Assembly (NCBI GenBank): GCA_015179025.1
Contig: WHUX01000022.1
Coordinates: 124,001-188,000 of the forward strand
Direction of reading: 5' to 3'
Source of the DNA: Terfezia claveryi
Lineage: Eukaryota; Ascomycota; Pezizomycetes; Pezizales; Pezizaceae
DNA: 64,000 nt
Below, piece after piece: positions 1 to 9,590 of this stretch (the stretch's first letter is position 1; each line of letters opens with the position of its first letter). Made by a program: the position numbers and the translations under genes. The notes under the pieces were generated by a model that saw nothing but the letters and a program-made list of their open reading frames with translations, was not told the DNA's origin and ran no database searches.

Positions 1-266
1 CCAAAAGGTTTATCGAGGATGGGGCCTATGCTGTAATTCCTCTAACGGAGTGGGTAATCATCGACTTTCGTCACCATTCAAAAGCAGTTCAGGACCCCCG
101 GCCTAACTTCTTTTTTTTTTTTTTTTTTTTTAAAACTCAGTACTCCTATGCAGCCCCGAGGCCTAACTTCTTATATGCATTATACGAGGACGACTACAAC
201 ATAATCACATTGAAACAACTCGGCCATGCGGACCAGAAACTTGTTTTAAAGGGTATAGATATGTAA
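1..266 (+). pseudogene. Crinkler-like protein, C-terminal fragment (copy 1), with in-frame insertion
   Basis: The reading frame enters from outside the window and stops at TAA 264-266. It matches the last ~75 residues of the Crinkler body at 31.9 kb almost residue for residue (nuclease segment after the catalytic region, ending in GIDM). A 60-bp insertion (100-172 region) adds about 20 residues, mostly phenylalanine, without breaking the frame. The 3' flank (to about 315) is also shared with the other two copies. The insertion lies after the predicted nuclease core, so its effect is unclear; the gene may be damaged. The header and NTPase parts are not visible, so intactness upstream cannot be judged. 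Confidence 0.8.
100..172 (-). mobile_element. Micro-retroposon: poly(A)-tailed insert with 13-bp target duplication
   Basis: The 13-bp sequence GGCCTAACTTCTT occurs at 100-112 and again at 160-172. Between them lie 19 T and 28 nt of unrelated sequence (113-159). The intact paralogue near 32.0 kb has the target once and no insert. Read on the minus strand this is a short 3' end followed by a poly(A) tail flanked by target-site duplications, the mark of LINE-type target-primed insertion. The source element is unknown. Total gain is 60 bp, a multiple of three. Confidence 0.8.
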
Positions 267-642
267 CTCTTTTTTCTGTACCCCCTCCGTTTCTTTTTTT
301 TAGGTATTGTATCGGACACATGAGGTACGTAGAAACACTGGAGCATTCCTTCGTCCTCCCGTTCCCAAAGACTTTACCAGAAAACAAACAAAACAAAAGA
401 GGCATATCTGAAACCGTCGATTGGAAGCTGTCCATTTTGCTAAAAACCCTTCAAGTAAGCTGAGGCGTTATCGAATCACCTAGAGAACAAACATCCCAAT
501 CAGGAACGTCAGCAAAGAAAGAGAAGACCGCATCATTCTCAATCAGACGTACAAAGTCACCCCTTGGTCGCAAATGAAACCTTAACCAACAACGAGGAGC
601 CTTTAGCAAACGAGGATTTGTTTATACAAATATTATCAAGCT
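267..642. other. Intergenic; Crinkler 3' flank then unique sequence
   Basis: The first ~50 nt repeat the 3' flank of the Crinkler copies; homology with the copy at 45.6 kb extends through a GTATTGTATCGGACA block to about 320. No convincing gene beyond that. Confidence 0.5.
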
Positions 643-930
643 TTAATGATTTCCCATTGGAGGAGCCAGCTTTTGTCGTTTCGTTATGATAGTGCTGTCC
701 TCAATTTGTTTATAAATGGCGAGAATATGGCTAAATAGCTTGGTAATATGTTGTCGTAATTCGGCAGTGTTGCCTTCCACACTCGTATGCAGACCCCATA
801 GGGAAACTGGTGGTCCTTTGTTTACCGAGACATGCGACTTTTCCCCTTGATCCAACCGTAGAAATACCCAAACATCACCGGTCGTAACAATACCGAAAAG
901 ATGTTGTGTCCCGTAGTGAACTTTACAAAC
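643..930 (-). pseudogene. Gene fragment with GIVTTGDVW motif (uncharacterised fungal family)
   Basis: A 95-codon minus-strand frame runs from a stop at 931-933 to TAA at 643. It reads like protein, not chance: HYGTQHLFGIVTTGDVWVFL near the start, then a helical C-terminus with LRQHITKLFSHILAIYKQIE. From memory, uncharacterised fungal proteins that accompany Crinkler-type and nuclease-like genes carry a similar 'YGxVTTGxxWxF(L)' block followed by a helix ending the protein. No upstream coding sequence is visible on the 5' side, where a different repeat-like sequence begins, so this is most likely a truncated copy or one terminal exon. Family assignment is tentative. Confidence 0.45.
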
Positions 931-933
931 TTA

Positions 934-1398
934 ATCCATATTCAGTATCACTGTTTTCTTTGCATCACGAAAAATTCCAGTTTGCCAATTTGGCGTCCGG
1001 TGGCATCCTGTGCCTCCGTAACATTTTGGCATCCCCTGGCTTCCGTGGCGTCTGGATGACCTCCCTTCAGCATATGGCGCCAGGTACCTCTGGTGTTTCC
1101 CAGACGCCCAGGCATGGTAGGAGGGCGTTCCACCCCAGCCCTCTTAGTTCACTGGCCTTGCCTTAGTTGTTCTGTGCGGAATGGATGGATCTTTATCTTC
1201 CCTACAATGAAAGCCTGTTACGTCCACCGAAGCCTACTGCAAAGAAGCATTGTAAACGTCCATGGGATTGTGAAATGTGTATGTACATGAAAGGTTATCC
1301 TATCGGAGGGAGGGCTCGAACGTTCGTCCACCTCCACATATTGGGTGGCAACCGCTGGCCATATTGCCTCTAACTAACGCAGGCCCACCCACGACAGT
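934..1398. other. Intergenic, no gene seen
   Basis: Open frames here lack protein character. The stretch contains imperfect short repeats such as TGGCATCC/TGGCGTC and TCCGTGGCGTC around 1000-1050. Confidence 0.4.
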
Positions 1399-1952
1399 AG
1401 AAATCGGAGCAATGGAAATACAGACATCGTAGCCATGGAAGTAGAGACATCGGAGCAATGGAAACACAGACATCGGAGCCAGGGAAATAGAGATATCGGA
1501 GCCATGGAAACACAGAGATCGGGGCCAGGGAAATAGAGACGTGGGAGCCATTGAAATAGAGACGTCGGTGCCATGGAAATAGAGACGTCGGTGCCATGGA
1601 AATAGAGACATCGGAGCAATGGAAACACAGCGATCGGGGCCAGGGAAATGGAGACATCGGAGCCATGGAAATAGAGACGTCGGAGCCATGGAAATAGAGA
1701 CATCGGAGCAATGGAAATACAGAGATCGGGGCCAGGGAAATAGAGACGTCGGAGCCATTGAAATAGAGACGTCGGAGCCATTGAAATAGAGACGTCGGAG
1801 CCATGGAAATAGAGTCATCGGAGCAATGGAAATAGAGACATCGGGGCCAGAGAAATAGAGACGTCGGAGCCATGGAAATAGAGACGTCGGAGCCATGGAA
1901 AACAGAGACGTCGGAGCCATGGAAATAGAGGCGTCGCAGCCATGGAAACTGC
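1399..1952. repeat. 23-bp minisatellite, about 24 units
   Basis: Tandem units follow the consensus AGCCATGGAAATAGAGACGT plus CGG. Subtypes are AGCAATGG-, GGCCAGGG-, AGCCATTG- and TGCCATGG-starting. The CAATGG type followed by the CCAGGG type recurs every four to five units, so the array has higher-order structure. One unit near 1890 is 24 bp. Because 23 is not a multiple of three and the minus-strand unit has no stop in any frame, all three minus frames stay open (up to 206 codons of MAPTSLFPWLRRLYF-type repeats); these are not evidence of a gene. Confidence 0.95.
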
Positions 1953-1961
1953 TGATGAACT

Positions 1962-2126
1962 CTGTGAGATAGGTTAGTTATGGGTGCACATATCGGAGGT
2001 CTGGCAATGCTCTCACCTGTATCACCTGAACCTGCTGGGTCTCCGGGAGCCTGTGAGATAGGTTAGTAAACGTCCACATATCGGAGGTCTGGCAATGCTC
2101 TCACCTATATCACCTGAACCTGCTGG
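1962..2126. repeat. Direct duplication, ~77-bp units
   Basis: 1962-2038 and 2051-2126 are near-identical (CTGTGAGATAGGTTAGT ... ACCTGAACCTGCTGG), separated by 12 nt. The array abuts the minisatellite. Confidence 0.9.
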
Positions 2127-3962
2127 TCTGTAGATCTAGAGCCAACGCCTCAAATTATCCACCCGATGCTAGAGGCGAAGGTGGCGAATGGCATGAAGTA
2201 TGAAGAGGACATCACAGTTGTGGCGAGCGGCTAAAATTGGCTTGATTGTCGAATGACAGGTCTTGTCGGGAGGATGGCGATGGATGGGAACGTGCAATAG
2301 CGATGGTAAAACAGCCATTGGCCTCAGGGAGAGGATGAGGGATTAGGAGACGAGGATGGATATGTTGGTGATGTAGACTGAAGTCCCGAAGATCTTGTTA
2401 CAATCATTTTGCTATTCGCTATAGGAGATAGAGTTACTTCAGATTTGAAGAGTAGTACTCTATATTAGCATACTCTCTATATGCATAACCTAGCTATTGG
2501 CATAGAATAGCATGCCCCTGTAATAGTTGCATTTTTCCTGCCCTAAACCTGATGCTAACAATATAACCTACATATACACGATAGTCTGCACTATGAAAAT
2601 TTGCAAATGTACGGAGTGCGGAGATTTGGGCTACTACAATAATCCTACCGGTATCTACGATGGATACTACTATCAATTGTACTCCTATTGATCCTGCTCT
2701 ACAACTCCAAGTCCACGGTCGAGAGATTGATGTAATACCTTGATGTATTCTATAGAAAATCCCAATACCTCCCAATCTTAAATCTATAAAATGGGGAGGA
2801 ATAACAAGCATTAGATACCACAGTCGAATGTTCCAAAGGGTCTTAGCAAAATTATCAATTGAATTCCCATACCCATTACCTCCCTCCTCTGTGCTATATG
2901 TTTATCAACCATGACCCTTGACTTCTATCAATCTATTAAAAAGTACATACATACTGCATAATATACCTACATATATTGTATATTCACAAACTGACAGTAC
3001 CTCCAAGGCCCCAATAGAAGGCCACTACTCCAGCACCTATAAATATTGCAATCAGGAGTGACTAGTTTAAATGTGTAAGTAAGAATCTCAGTGCCCACAG
3101 CTCCTCTTAATTTTATACAACAAAATCGACTCGAGCACACCCAAGACGAGTCTAGTATCGACTTCCTAGCTCTACTCTGGCAGATCTAATGTATACTAAC
3201 TAACCGTACTACTACGGTACTATACCACGGGAACTGGAACCTCTAATCCCAGGTTTTATGTCTGGGGGGAATCAGCATAAGCATTATTTCACTCAAAACT
3301 CAGTGCTTTTTATATTCATTAGTGTGTTCGGCCGCCGTAAGTTTTACACCAAAACCACTACTTTCTTAGAAAATTCGTTAAAATTCGTCAACGCTCTCAA
3401 TTATTTAGTGATTCTAAAATCATATTGACATTTTCCCAGAATACTCACCTAATATCTCCCCTTCTTTTCCACTCAAAAAGGTGTTCAGAGCTGCTGCAAG
3501 TTGCTGAAAGCATGAGTACATGTCGTTACCATACAAATTTGTATGAGATGACAACATTTCACCATATCTACACAACGCAGATCTGGTTCAGTTAGTCAGA
3601 TTTTTAGGATATATATCAGGGGAATAGGTATTCCTGTAATAATTCCGGAGTCTTGATATTTTATGAATTTTTTTTTTCAAAAGTGTGGTTTCGGCCGGAC
3701 TTTAATGGCCTAGAACTATGCACCATAACCTCCCCTCACGTATTGTATGTACGGTAGAGTTCTGGTATTTCCTCCAGTCACCTTCCAATACCCAATCTCC
3801 ATAGAATAGTAAATGTGAAAGCGAGTAATAAAATCAATGAATTAGGTACATGAATGGAAACATGCAGCTTGGGGCTTATCTAATAGAACAAACGGCTTAT
3901 AAACCCACCGGTGGATAAACCACGATGGGAAAAAGAAAGCCGGATGCAACAGGCAAAAATTT
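2127..3962. other. AT-rich intergenic with possible coding remnants
   Basis: A plus-strand frame ending at about 2235 (PTPQIIHPMLEAKVANGM, then EEDITVVASG) and a short plus frame from 2592 containing CKCTECGDLGYYNNPTG look protein-like but have no supporting exons. They could be eroded gene or transposon pieces. The rest is AT-rich without recognisable genes. Confidence 0.35.
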
Positions 3963-4045
3963 TGACCGATACGTGACTCGAACACGCAACCTTTTGATAT
4001 CGTCATTTGTTGGAATCAAACGCGCTACCATTGCGCCAATCAGTC
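3963..4045 (-). tRNA. tRNA-Trp (CCA) with 11-nt intron
   Basis: Minus strand. The acceptor stem GACTGAT pairs with ATCGGTC, followed by discriminator A. The D arm is GCGC-AATGGTA-GCGC. The anticodon stem TTTGA/TCAAA encloses a loop TTCCAA-A with anticodon CCA, interrupted after position 37 by about 11 nt (CAAATGACGAT). The T arm is GCGTG-TTCGAGT-CACGT with one G-U pair. A T-run terminator (AAAATTTTT) follows. Length is 72 nt plus intron, with all arms pairing. An intron directly 3' of the anticodon is the usual eukaryotic position. Confidence 0.93.
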
Positions 4046-4445
4046 ATTGGATAAGCGCTATAAGGAACCTCTTCGTTGAAGGCCCAATGTAATCTAACTT
4101 TGCCAGTGATGGTTCAATACTCGCAGAGCAATCTTCCCAAACACTTCCCCAATAAAGAGATACATAAACCCACTACCACAATAACAATTTTCCGCCAAAG
4201 CTAAATAAGTCAACATATTTCCTCACAGAGGTCTCTACCTAATTCCTATCTCATTCGTTTATAATTAGCCTCACCGAACACTCACTCTCCCCATCACTAT
4301 CAGTACCTTCACTCTCACTATCACTTTTACTACTACTTCCCCTTCTCCAGTGTCCTATAACCCATGGATCCAAAGACCGGTTATCCCTCTCCTTTTTACA
4401 CATGAACCCGCTTCTGCTTGTGAACCACTCACCGTTATCCTCTCT
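4046..4445. other. Intergenic between tRNA-Trp and the 4.4-7.3 kb gene
   Basis: Pyrimidine-rich in its second half (CACTCTCACTATCAC type). No gene is seen. It probably includes the 3' UTR of the minus-strand gene. Confidence 0.4.
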
Positions 4446-7322
4446 TCACTCAAGCCAGCTCTTCATATGCGCTTCCACATATAGACTCCACTCTCTCCAA
4501 TGCCTCAGCCTATACTCCTCAGTTTTTTCATCGGAAAGTACATCTTCCTCCTCCTCAAAAGCAATATTCACCAGGTCCATATCCGAGTCATAATCCACAC
4601 CCATGCTATTTGTATCATCCTCTTTCCATATCATCCCCCCCCTCTTCCTCTATACCACTACCTTCGTCTCCTAACACTTTCTTCACCAAGATTTTCACCA
4701 AACCAACCATCGCCGCAATAATTGTCACGATCTTCCTATTCACCTGTACCACCTGTTTTTCCATTAACTGCTCCCCATGCTCATCAACCCGCTCCCCTTT
4801 TTCATCCAAACCCAGAGCAATTGTCTTCTCCAAACTATCTAATGAATCGAGAATAAAGTCGACACCCCGCAAACAGTCTACTGTGAGTAACATGAGTAAT
4901 ACCGGTGCGAGCCAGATTCTCGGCGTCAACGGCACACTTATTGGATCCCCTAAATTGCCACTGCTCCTCCGCATTTTGAGCTAGAAACTCTAAATTATTA
5001 TCGAATTCGTCGATGCTAATCTCTGGTATTTGGTTGCATTTAGAAGGTTGCCAGGCCCAGGGCGGTGCACCTCCCCTCATTCGTACCTTAGGAGGCTCGA
5101 TCAAGGTCTCATCCTGTTGCAATAACGCCGTGACTGGTCTTAGCTGAGGTGGTGAGGAGGGTCTGGAATGCGAGAATTCTTCCCCAACTATATTAATATC
5201 CCTGTTGTAACGTTGATACCATAGATTATGTAGACCTTACCTGAAATCGCAGCATCAGCAAGTACTTCACAATCATGATATTCATTCACATCCTCGCTAT
5301 CAATGGTCGCCAGCTGTTGTCTCATGTGCGCCTCTGCTCTTGCAATTCGCTTTTGTTCATATTCCCATAAGACCGTTGCTTGAGCCTTGGTAGCCCTTGA
5401 CCCATAGTTATACTCGCGCATAACTCCCCTTAAGGCATAGAATGGCTGTCGAGACCACCGATCTATCGAAGCGAAATAGTATTGTATTATACGCCTCATG
5501 ACATAATATGGCTGTCGAGACCACCCAGTTGCCCATGTGCGGCCTCCAGGAACTCCCGGCCCGCCACGACGGATAAGAGGACGAGGTTGACTTTCCTGTG
5601 TATTTTCCTCCCCAGAGCCAGGGGACTCATACGAAGCTGAAGGAATACCCTGTGGTGGATCCTCCGCTGGAGCCGGCACCACCTCCGGCCCATCATACTC
5701 CCCCAGAGCCCATGGTGGTTCGCCTATAGCTGTTTGTGGGGTATTCCTGTCGTCGTTCGTCAGTGAATTCTCCTTGGCCTCTGACTGATCTCTCATCGGA
5801 GATAGAGATGTTCTTTGCCACACGGTAGAGTTTTGGCGAGGGCTCAATGACCTAGAGTTACAGGCCCATTGGCTTGATAGTCTCGGTACAGATCTTCCTA
5901 TCTGCCTGGCTGGACTTGATCTATCCCAACATTCCGGCTGCCGTTCACGCTCTGCCATGCGCCTCCTAACCTCAATCAATTCTACTTGTAGGTCTCGCCC
6001 ACGTTCAGGGATTTCCCAAGAAGCTAAAGGACGCTGGTTTTGGGACCAATTCCTCATAGCTCTAACATCCGCCAGTTCGGTTTCTCGCAGGGCAAGGCTT
6101 TGCTCGTCTTGTAGCTGCTGAATTCCCAGCAGGGTGTACGTTATGGTTCTTGCGGGAGTGCTAGGAAAAGCTGAGGATTCCGCTCGAAACTTTTGTAAAC
6201 CTCTTGCCCTAGGGGGCACCAATGAAAAATTTGTTTTTGAGTGAGGTGCTCTTATGACTCTTGCCGACGCCGACGCATCGGTAGATGATCCCAAGGCAGG
6301 ATTTCCAGTTGCCATAGGGGCTTGAGGCGTGGATTGTGTTATACATGGTGTACACTGCTGCTCCCACGGACCTTGAGCGCGTACCTGGACGGGTGTTTGG
6401 CCAACTGGCCTTATAATAGAAAGTATTTGTCCCGGTGGCAAAGGATCATCCGGTTGGATAATGCAATTTTCAGTTTCGGGGTCTTGAACCATGTGGGTTG
6501 TTGCAGCCGGGCCTGAGAGGCCCCAATCGCTCACAGAGAGCGGAATGGATCGGACAAACGAGTTGAGCAGAGTCTTAGGCTCGACAACTTCAGTCGGCCG
6601 CCAGGTCACCATAGACCCTGGATTTTGTGGCATAGGAACTGTTTCAGCTATAATTAGTCCGTTGAAGCAACATACATATATATATCGGGCCCCTGGTAAT
6701 AATTACCTAGATCCCGTTGTTGACCAAAAGTAGAATCATCACTAGCGATGTTCCACGGAGTAAGGGTAGCATATGTCGTTCGCAGACTACGCTGCCCTAA
6801 GTTATCATGCCGGGTATGATGGTCCAAATCACTTAGCATTCTCCTTCGCTCTCTCCTTCTCCCAGCACAGTGCGCCAGTCTCCAGAGCTCTCTTTCCACC
6901 GAGGCTCTAGTAGGAGCCACACCTGGCCTGTATTGGATCTTCAAACAAGCCCATATTCTGGGGCCAAATGTACTCGGGAACTGATATAATTGACCATTAC
7001 ATACTGGAACCAGTTGGGGGTCCCGAGGTAGGAAAGCTGTAGCCGCCACAGGCTGATGTCCACCTCTGAGCTGATGGACTCGAAAATGACGTCCAGTTTG
7101 GTTATCTCCCTCTTTATCGCTACTTCCTTCAAGTGGACTGCCCTCCACCTCTGTATCATTATCATCTTCCGTACGACTTTCCACCTGGACGCCCTCAACA
7201 CTTTCCCCTCCCCCTTCCAACTCCTTGTTCTCTTGTGGTCTTTGCATATTCTTCGTGCCGTTGTTGGAGTAACTTCTGGGACAGTCGACATCCTGTACTG
7301 GAATCGTCATTGGGAGTTCCAT
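4446..7322 (-). CDS. Uncharacterised disordered/coiled-coil protein, 4 exons, possible C-terminal frameshift
   Basis: Not recognised. Exons by splice consensus and phase: 6707-7322, 5241-6647, 4903-5187 and 4615-4838 (introns of 59, 53 and 64 nt); the joined frame is 843 residues to TGA at 4615-4617. The N-terminus is acidic and polar. The middle of exon 2 has a charged helical stretch (EIPERGRDLQVELIEVRRRM) and low-complexity Pro/Ser regions, with two repeats of WSRQPYY/WSRQPFYALRG. Exon 4 carries an amphipathic/hydrophobic segment IVTIIAAMVGLVKILVKKVL that could be membrane-associated. A further protein-like frame (4446-4634, acidic, ending HMKSWLE) continues if a C8 run at 4635-4642 were one base shorter, so the TGA may reflect a frameshift or base-call error. 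Start at 7322 is the first good ATG, not proven. Same strand as the 9.6-13.8 kb orphan. Confidence 0.55.
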
Positions 7323-9590
7323 ATCGATCTCTACAAACCCACCAGTCAGCTCCCACGTCCGTTAGACAGGCTTTAAGCCGTACTTAATGCAGATACTATA
7401 GATTCTATGAGGTAAATAATGTGAACCTGATTCCGCAGGGAACTTAGAAAAGATGTTTAAAGCTAAGTATGAGTACTCTGAAGCTCTTGGCAATATGAGT
7501 GTTGGGAAAAATGATTATCTCGAGCGACCCCTTCTAACCTGACTAAAAAATCTTCAGCAGCCTAGATTTCCCAATCGGGAACCAGACTAGGAACTTGGGG
7601 CTAGCGCAGCTGCTCGGGTTGGGAGTTATGCATCTAAAGAGGTATTGTGTGGAATCACGTGAACATGAGTAAATGATGTCGTGGAGAGGTAAATTTAAAT
7701 ATTTAGCTACACATTGTGCCTGCACTATGCCGCTGCCCTGCCTACTCCCCCCCCCCTTCTTTAACCCCCTCCTAATTCTAGCCTCGTACCCCAGGTTAAT
7801 TTATTGCAGTGTTCGTGATCCTAGTGACAACAGGCTGGTTACTACGAGGCTATCCTAATTCCCTTAAAATTTCATTAGTAATTACTTTTTCCCTTCAATC
7901 TAGTGACCGGCAATCAGCCTAAGGCCATGACCGGTTTAGTATTATATATGTACCTAGTAGGTATCTGAATAGCTAATATACACGAAGGTGCAGTTGATTG
8001 ATTAAATTGTTTCTTTGAACCTAACATTAAATCACTGTGCCAACTCCTGCCTGCTTTGCCTCTAGATGTGCTTGTGCATTAGAAGAGTGATACACGTAGA
8101 TGGGTTGATCCAGCTCTTCATGAAACTACGGGCGGTTCAAATCTTTTTCGGGCTGGGAAATTGATCCTCAAGGTGTATGTGCACTAAGTAACTACCTCGA
8201 CCTCGTTGATATATAACCCATCCATCATCTCTTATTTAAAGCGTTCTCGTCCTCCGTACTGCCATTAATTATAATCCAATCCTTAGGTAAGCTCCTCAGT
8301 CTCAAAGGGTATTAACTTCGCTTCTTCACACTAAATAGCCCTCATCCGCTCATCTCTCACTTATCATGGTACTTCGTTTTGCCAATGCCTGTCCCACCTC
8401 CTAGTCCTTCTCCATGCCCTTGCCCACCTTCCCATCCACATTCACCACCTCTTTCGCCTTGATCTTCTTATTCTTTTTCTTCCTCCCCTTACTTTTGTTC
8501 TTCTTCTTCTTCTTCTTCTCTGTACCAGTCCCATCAACTGCCCCCTCAGCAGCTACATCAATCCCCTCTGCACCCAACCGCAGCACATGCTCTTCCCCAC
8601 AGCACGTCCTCAAGCCCATGCCAAGCAACACTGTCACCCCCCCACACTACAATACAAGCAAACAAACAGGTACTATCAGTATGGGTTCCGCATATGAGTA
8701 ACCATCTGCAGTGAATCGGTATGCCTAGGCAGGTTTGAACTCACGAGCATCTTCAATATCAGGGTCAATGTGTAAGTAGTCCAGCTTGCGTGGTGTTAGC
8801 TGAAGAGCACTCGGGCAGGGTTTAGCGCGGCCTACGCCTAATGTAGAAGCACTACAGAATTACCATAGACTGCAATAAGGAACGAAGGAAGTTCAAGGGA
8901 GTGCTTATAGTTGGTTGTCTACTGTGTGCCAGCGTGACGTAGAGGGTTCTCTGCACATACTTAGGTAGCTTGCTGGCGAGGCTTAAGTCTCGCTGCCCTA
9001 CTTGTTTCAAGTTGTTTGCTCAGGCCACTTTCTCTGAGAGCAGCCATGTTTCCGCCCCAATAGGAGTCGCCCTAGGTTAATCTGTGGTTTTGTCCTCTCC
9101 TGAGCCCAGAAGGGGGTGCTAAGGCGAGGATTGCATCCAATCTAGGATTAAACAAAGCAGAATTTAGGATAATTAGTAAATGTTACCTAAGGTACTTAGA
9201 ATACTAAGGCGATACCGGCCTGGGTACGAAAACGGTTGGGGCAATACATAAGGCTTCGTAGGGCTAATGGTTGAGGGATAGATAGAGGAGTGGTTATTCG
9301 AAGAACTAGATTGTGTATCTAAGTAGAAAAGACGCAAGCATCCGAACCACCAGCTGCACAATCTTAGGACATCAGTCAAGAAAACAAGAAATAAAGAAGA
9401 AACAGCAAGAAAAGCTATTGACCTCGTGTATAAGCAAAAAGGGAACAGTCCAGACAAGATATCCACAAATAAGCCCATGAAATTCGTGGTCTTTACTGCC
9501 ACCAAATGCCATGCCCAACCTCCGACTCCTGAAAAAGTCCAAATATTCCACCAAATTCGTAAAAATATAGCTCCCCTCCAACCCGGCATT
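7323..9590. other. Intergenic, 2.3 kb
   Basis: Holds C- and T-rich tracts (C11 near 7750; CTT/TTC repeat near 8490-8520). A minus-strand frame at 8401-8637 is Lys-rich because it is antisense to the TTC tract. A hydrophobic minus frame runs through 9173-9619 but overlaps the end of the next gene and has no recognisable domain. No gene is supported. Confidence 0.4.

Noticed and set aside
1300..1920. Three long overlapping minus-strand frames encoding MAPTSLF repeats
   Set aside because: They are translations of the 23-bp minisatellite in successive frames, with no independent coding signal.
2494..2811. 105-codon minus frame
   Set aside because: No domain, no splice partners; the opposite strand holds a slightly more protein-like short frame, so neither is supported.
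8401..8701. Lys-rich minus frame and Phe-rich plus frame
   Set aside because: Both are generated by the TTC/GAA repeat; a small exon cannot be excluded but no gene model supports it.
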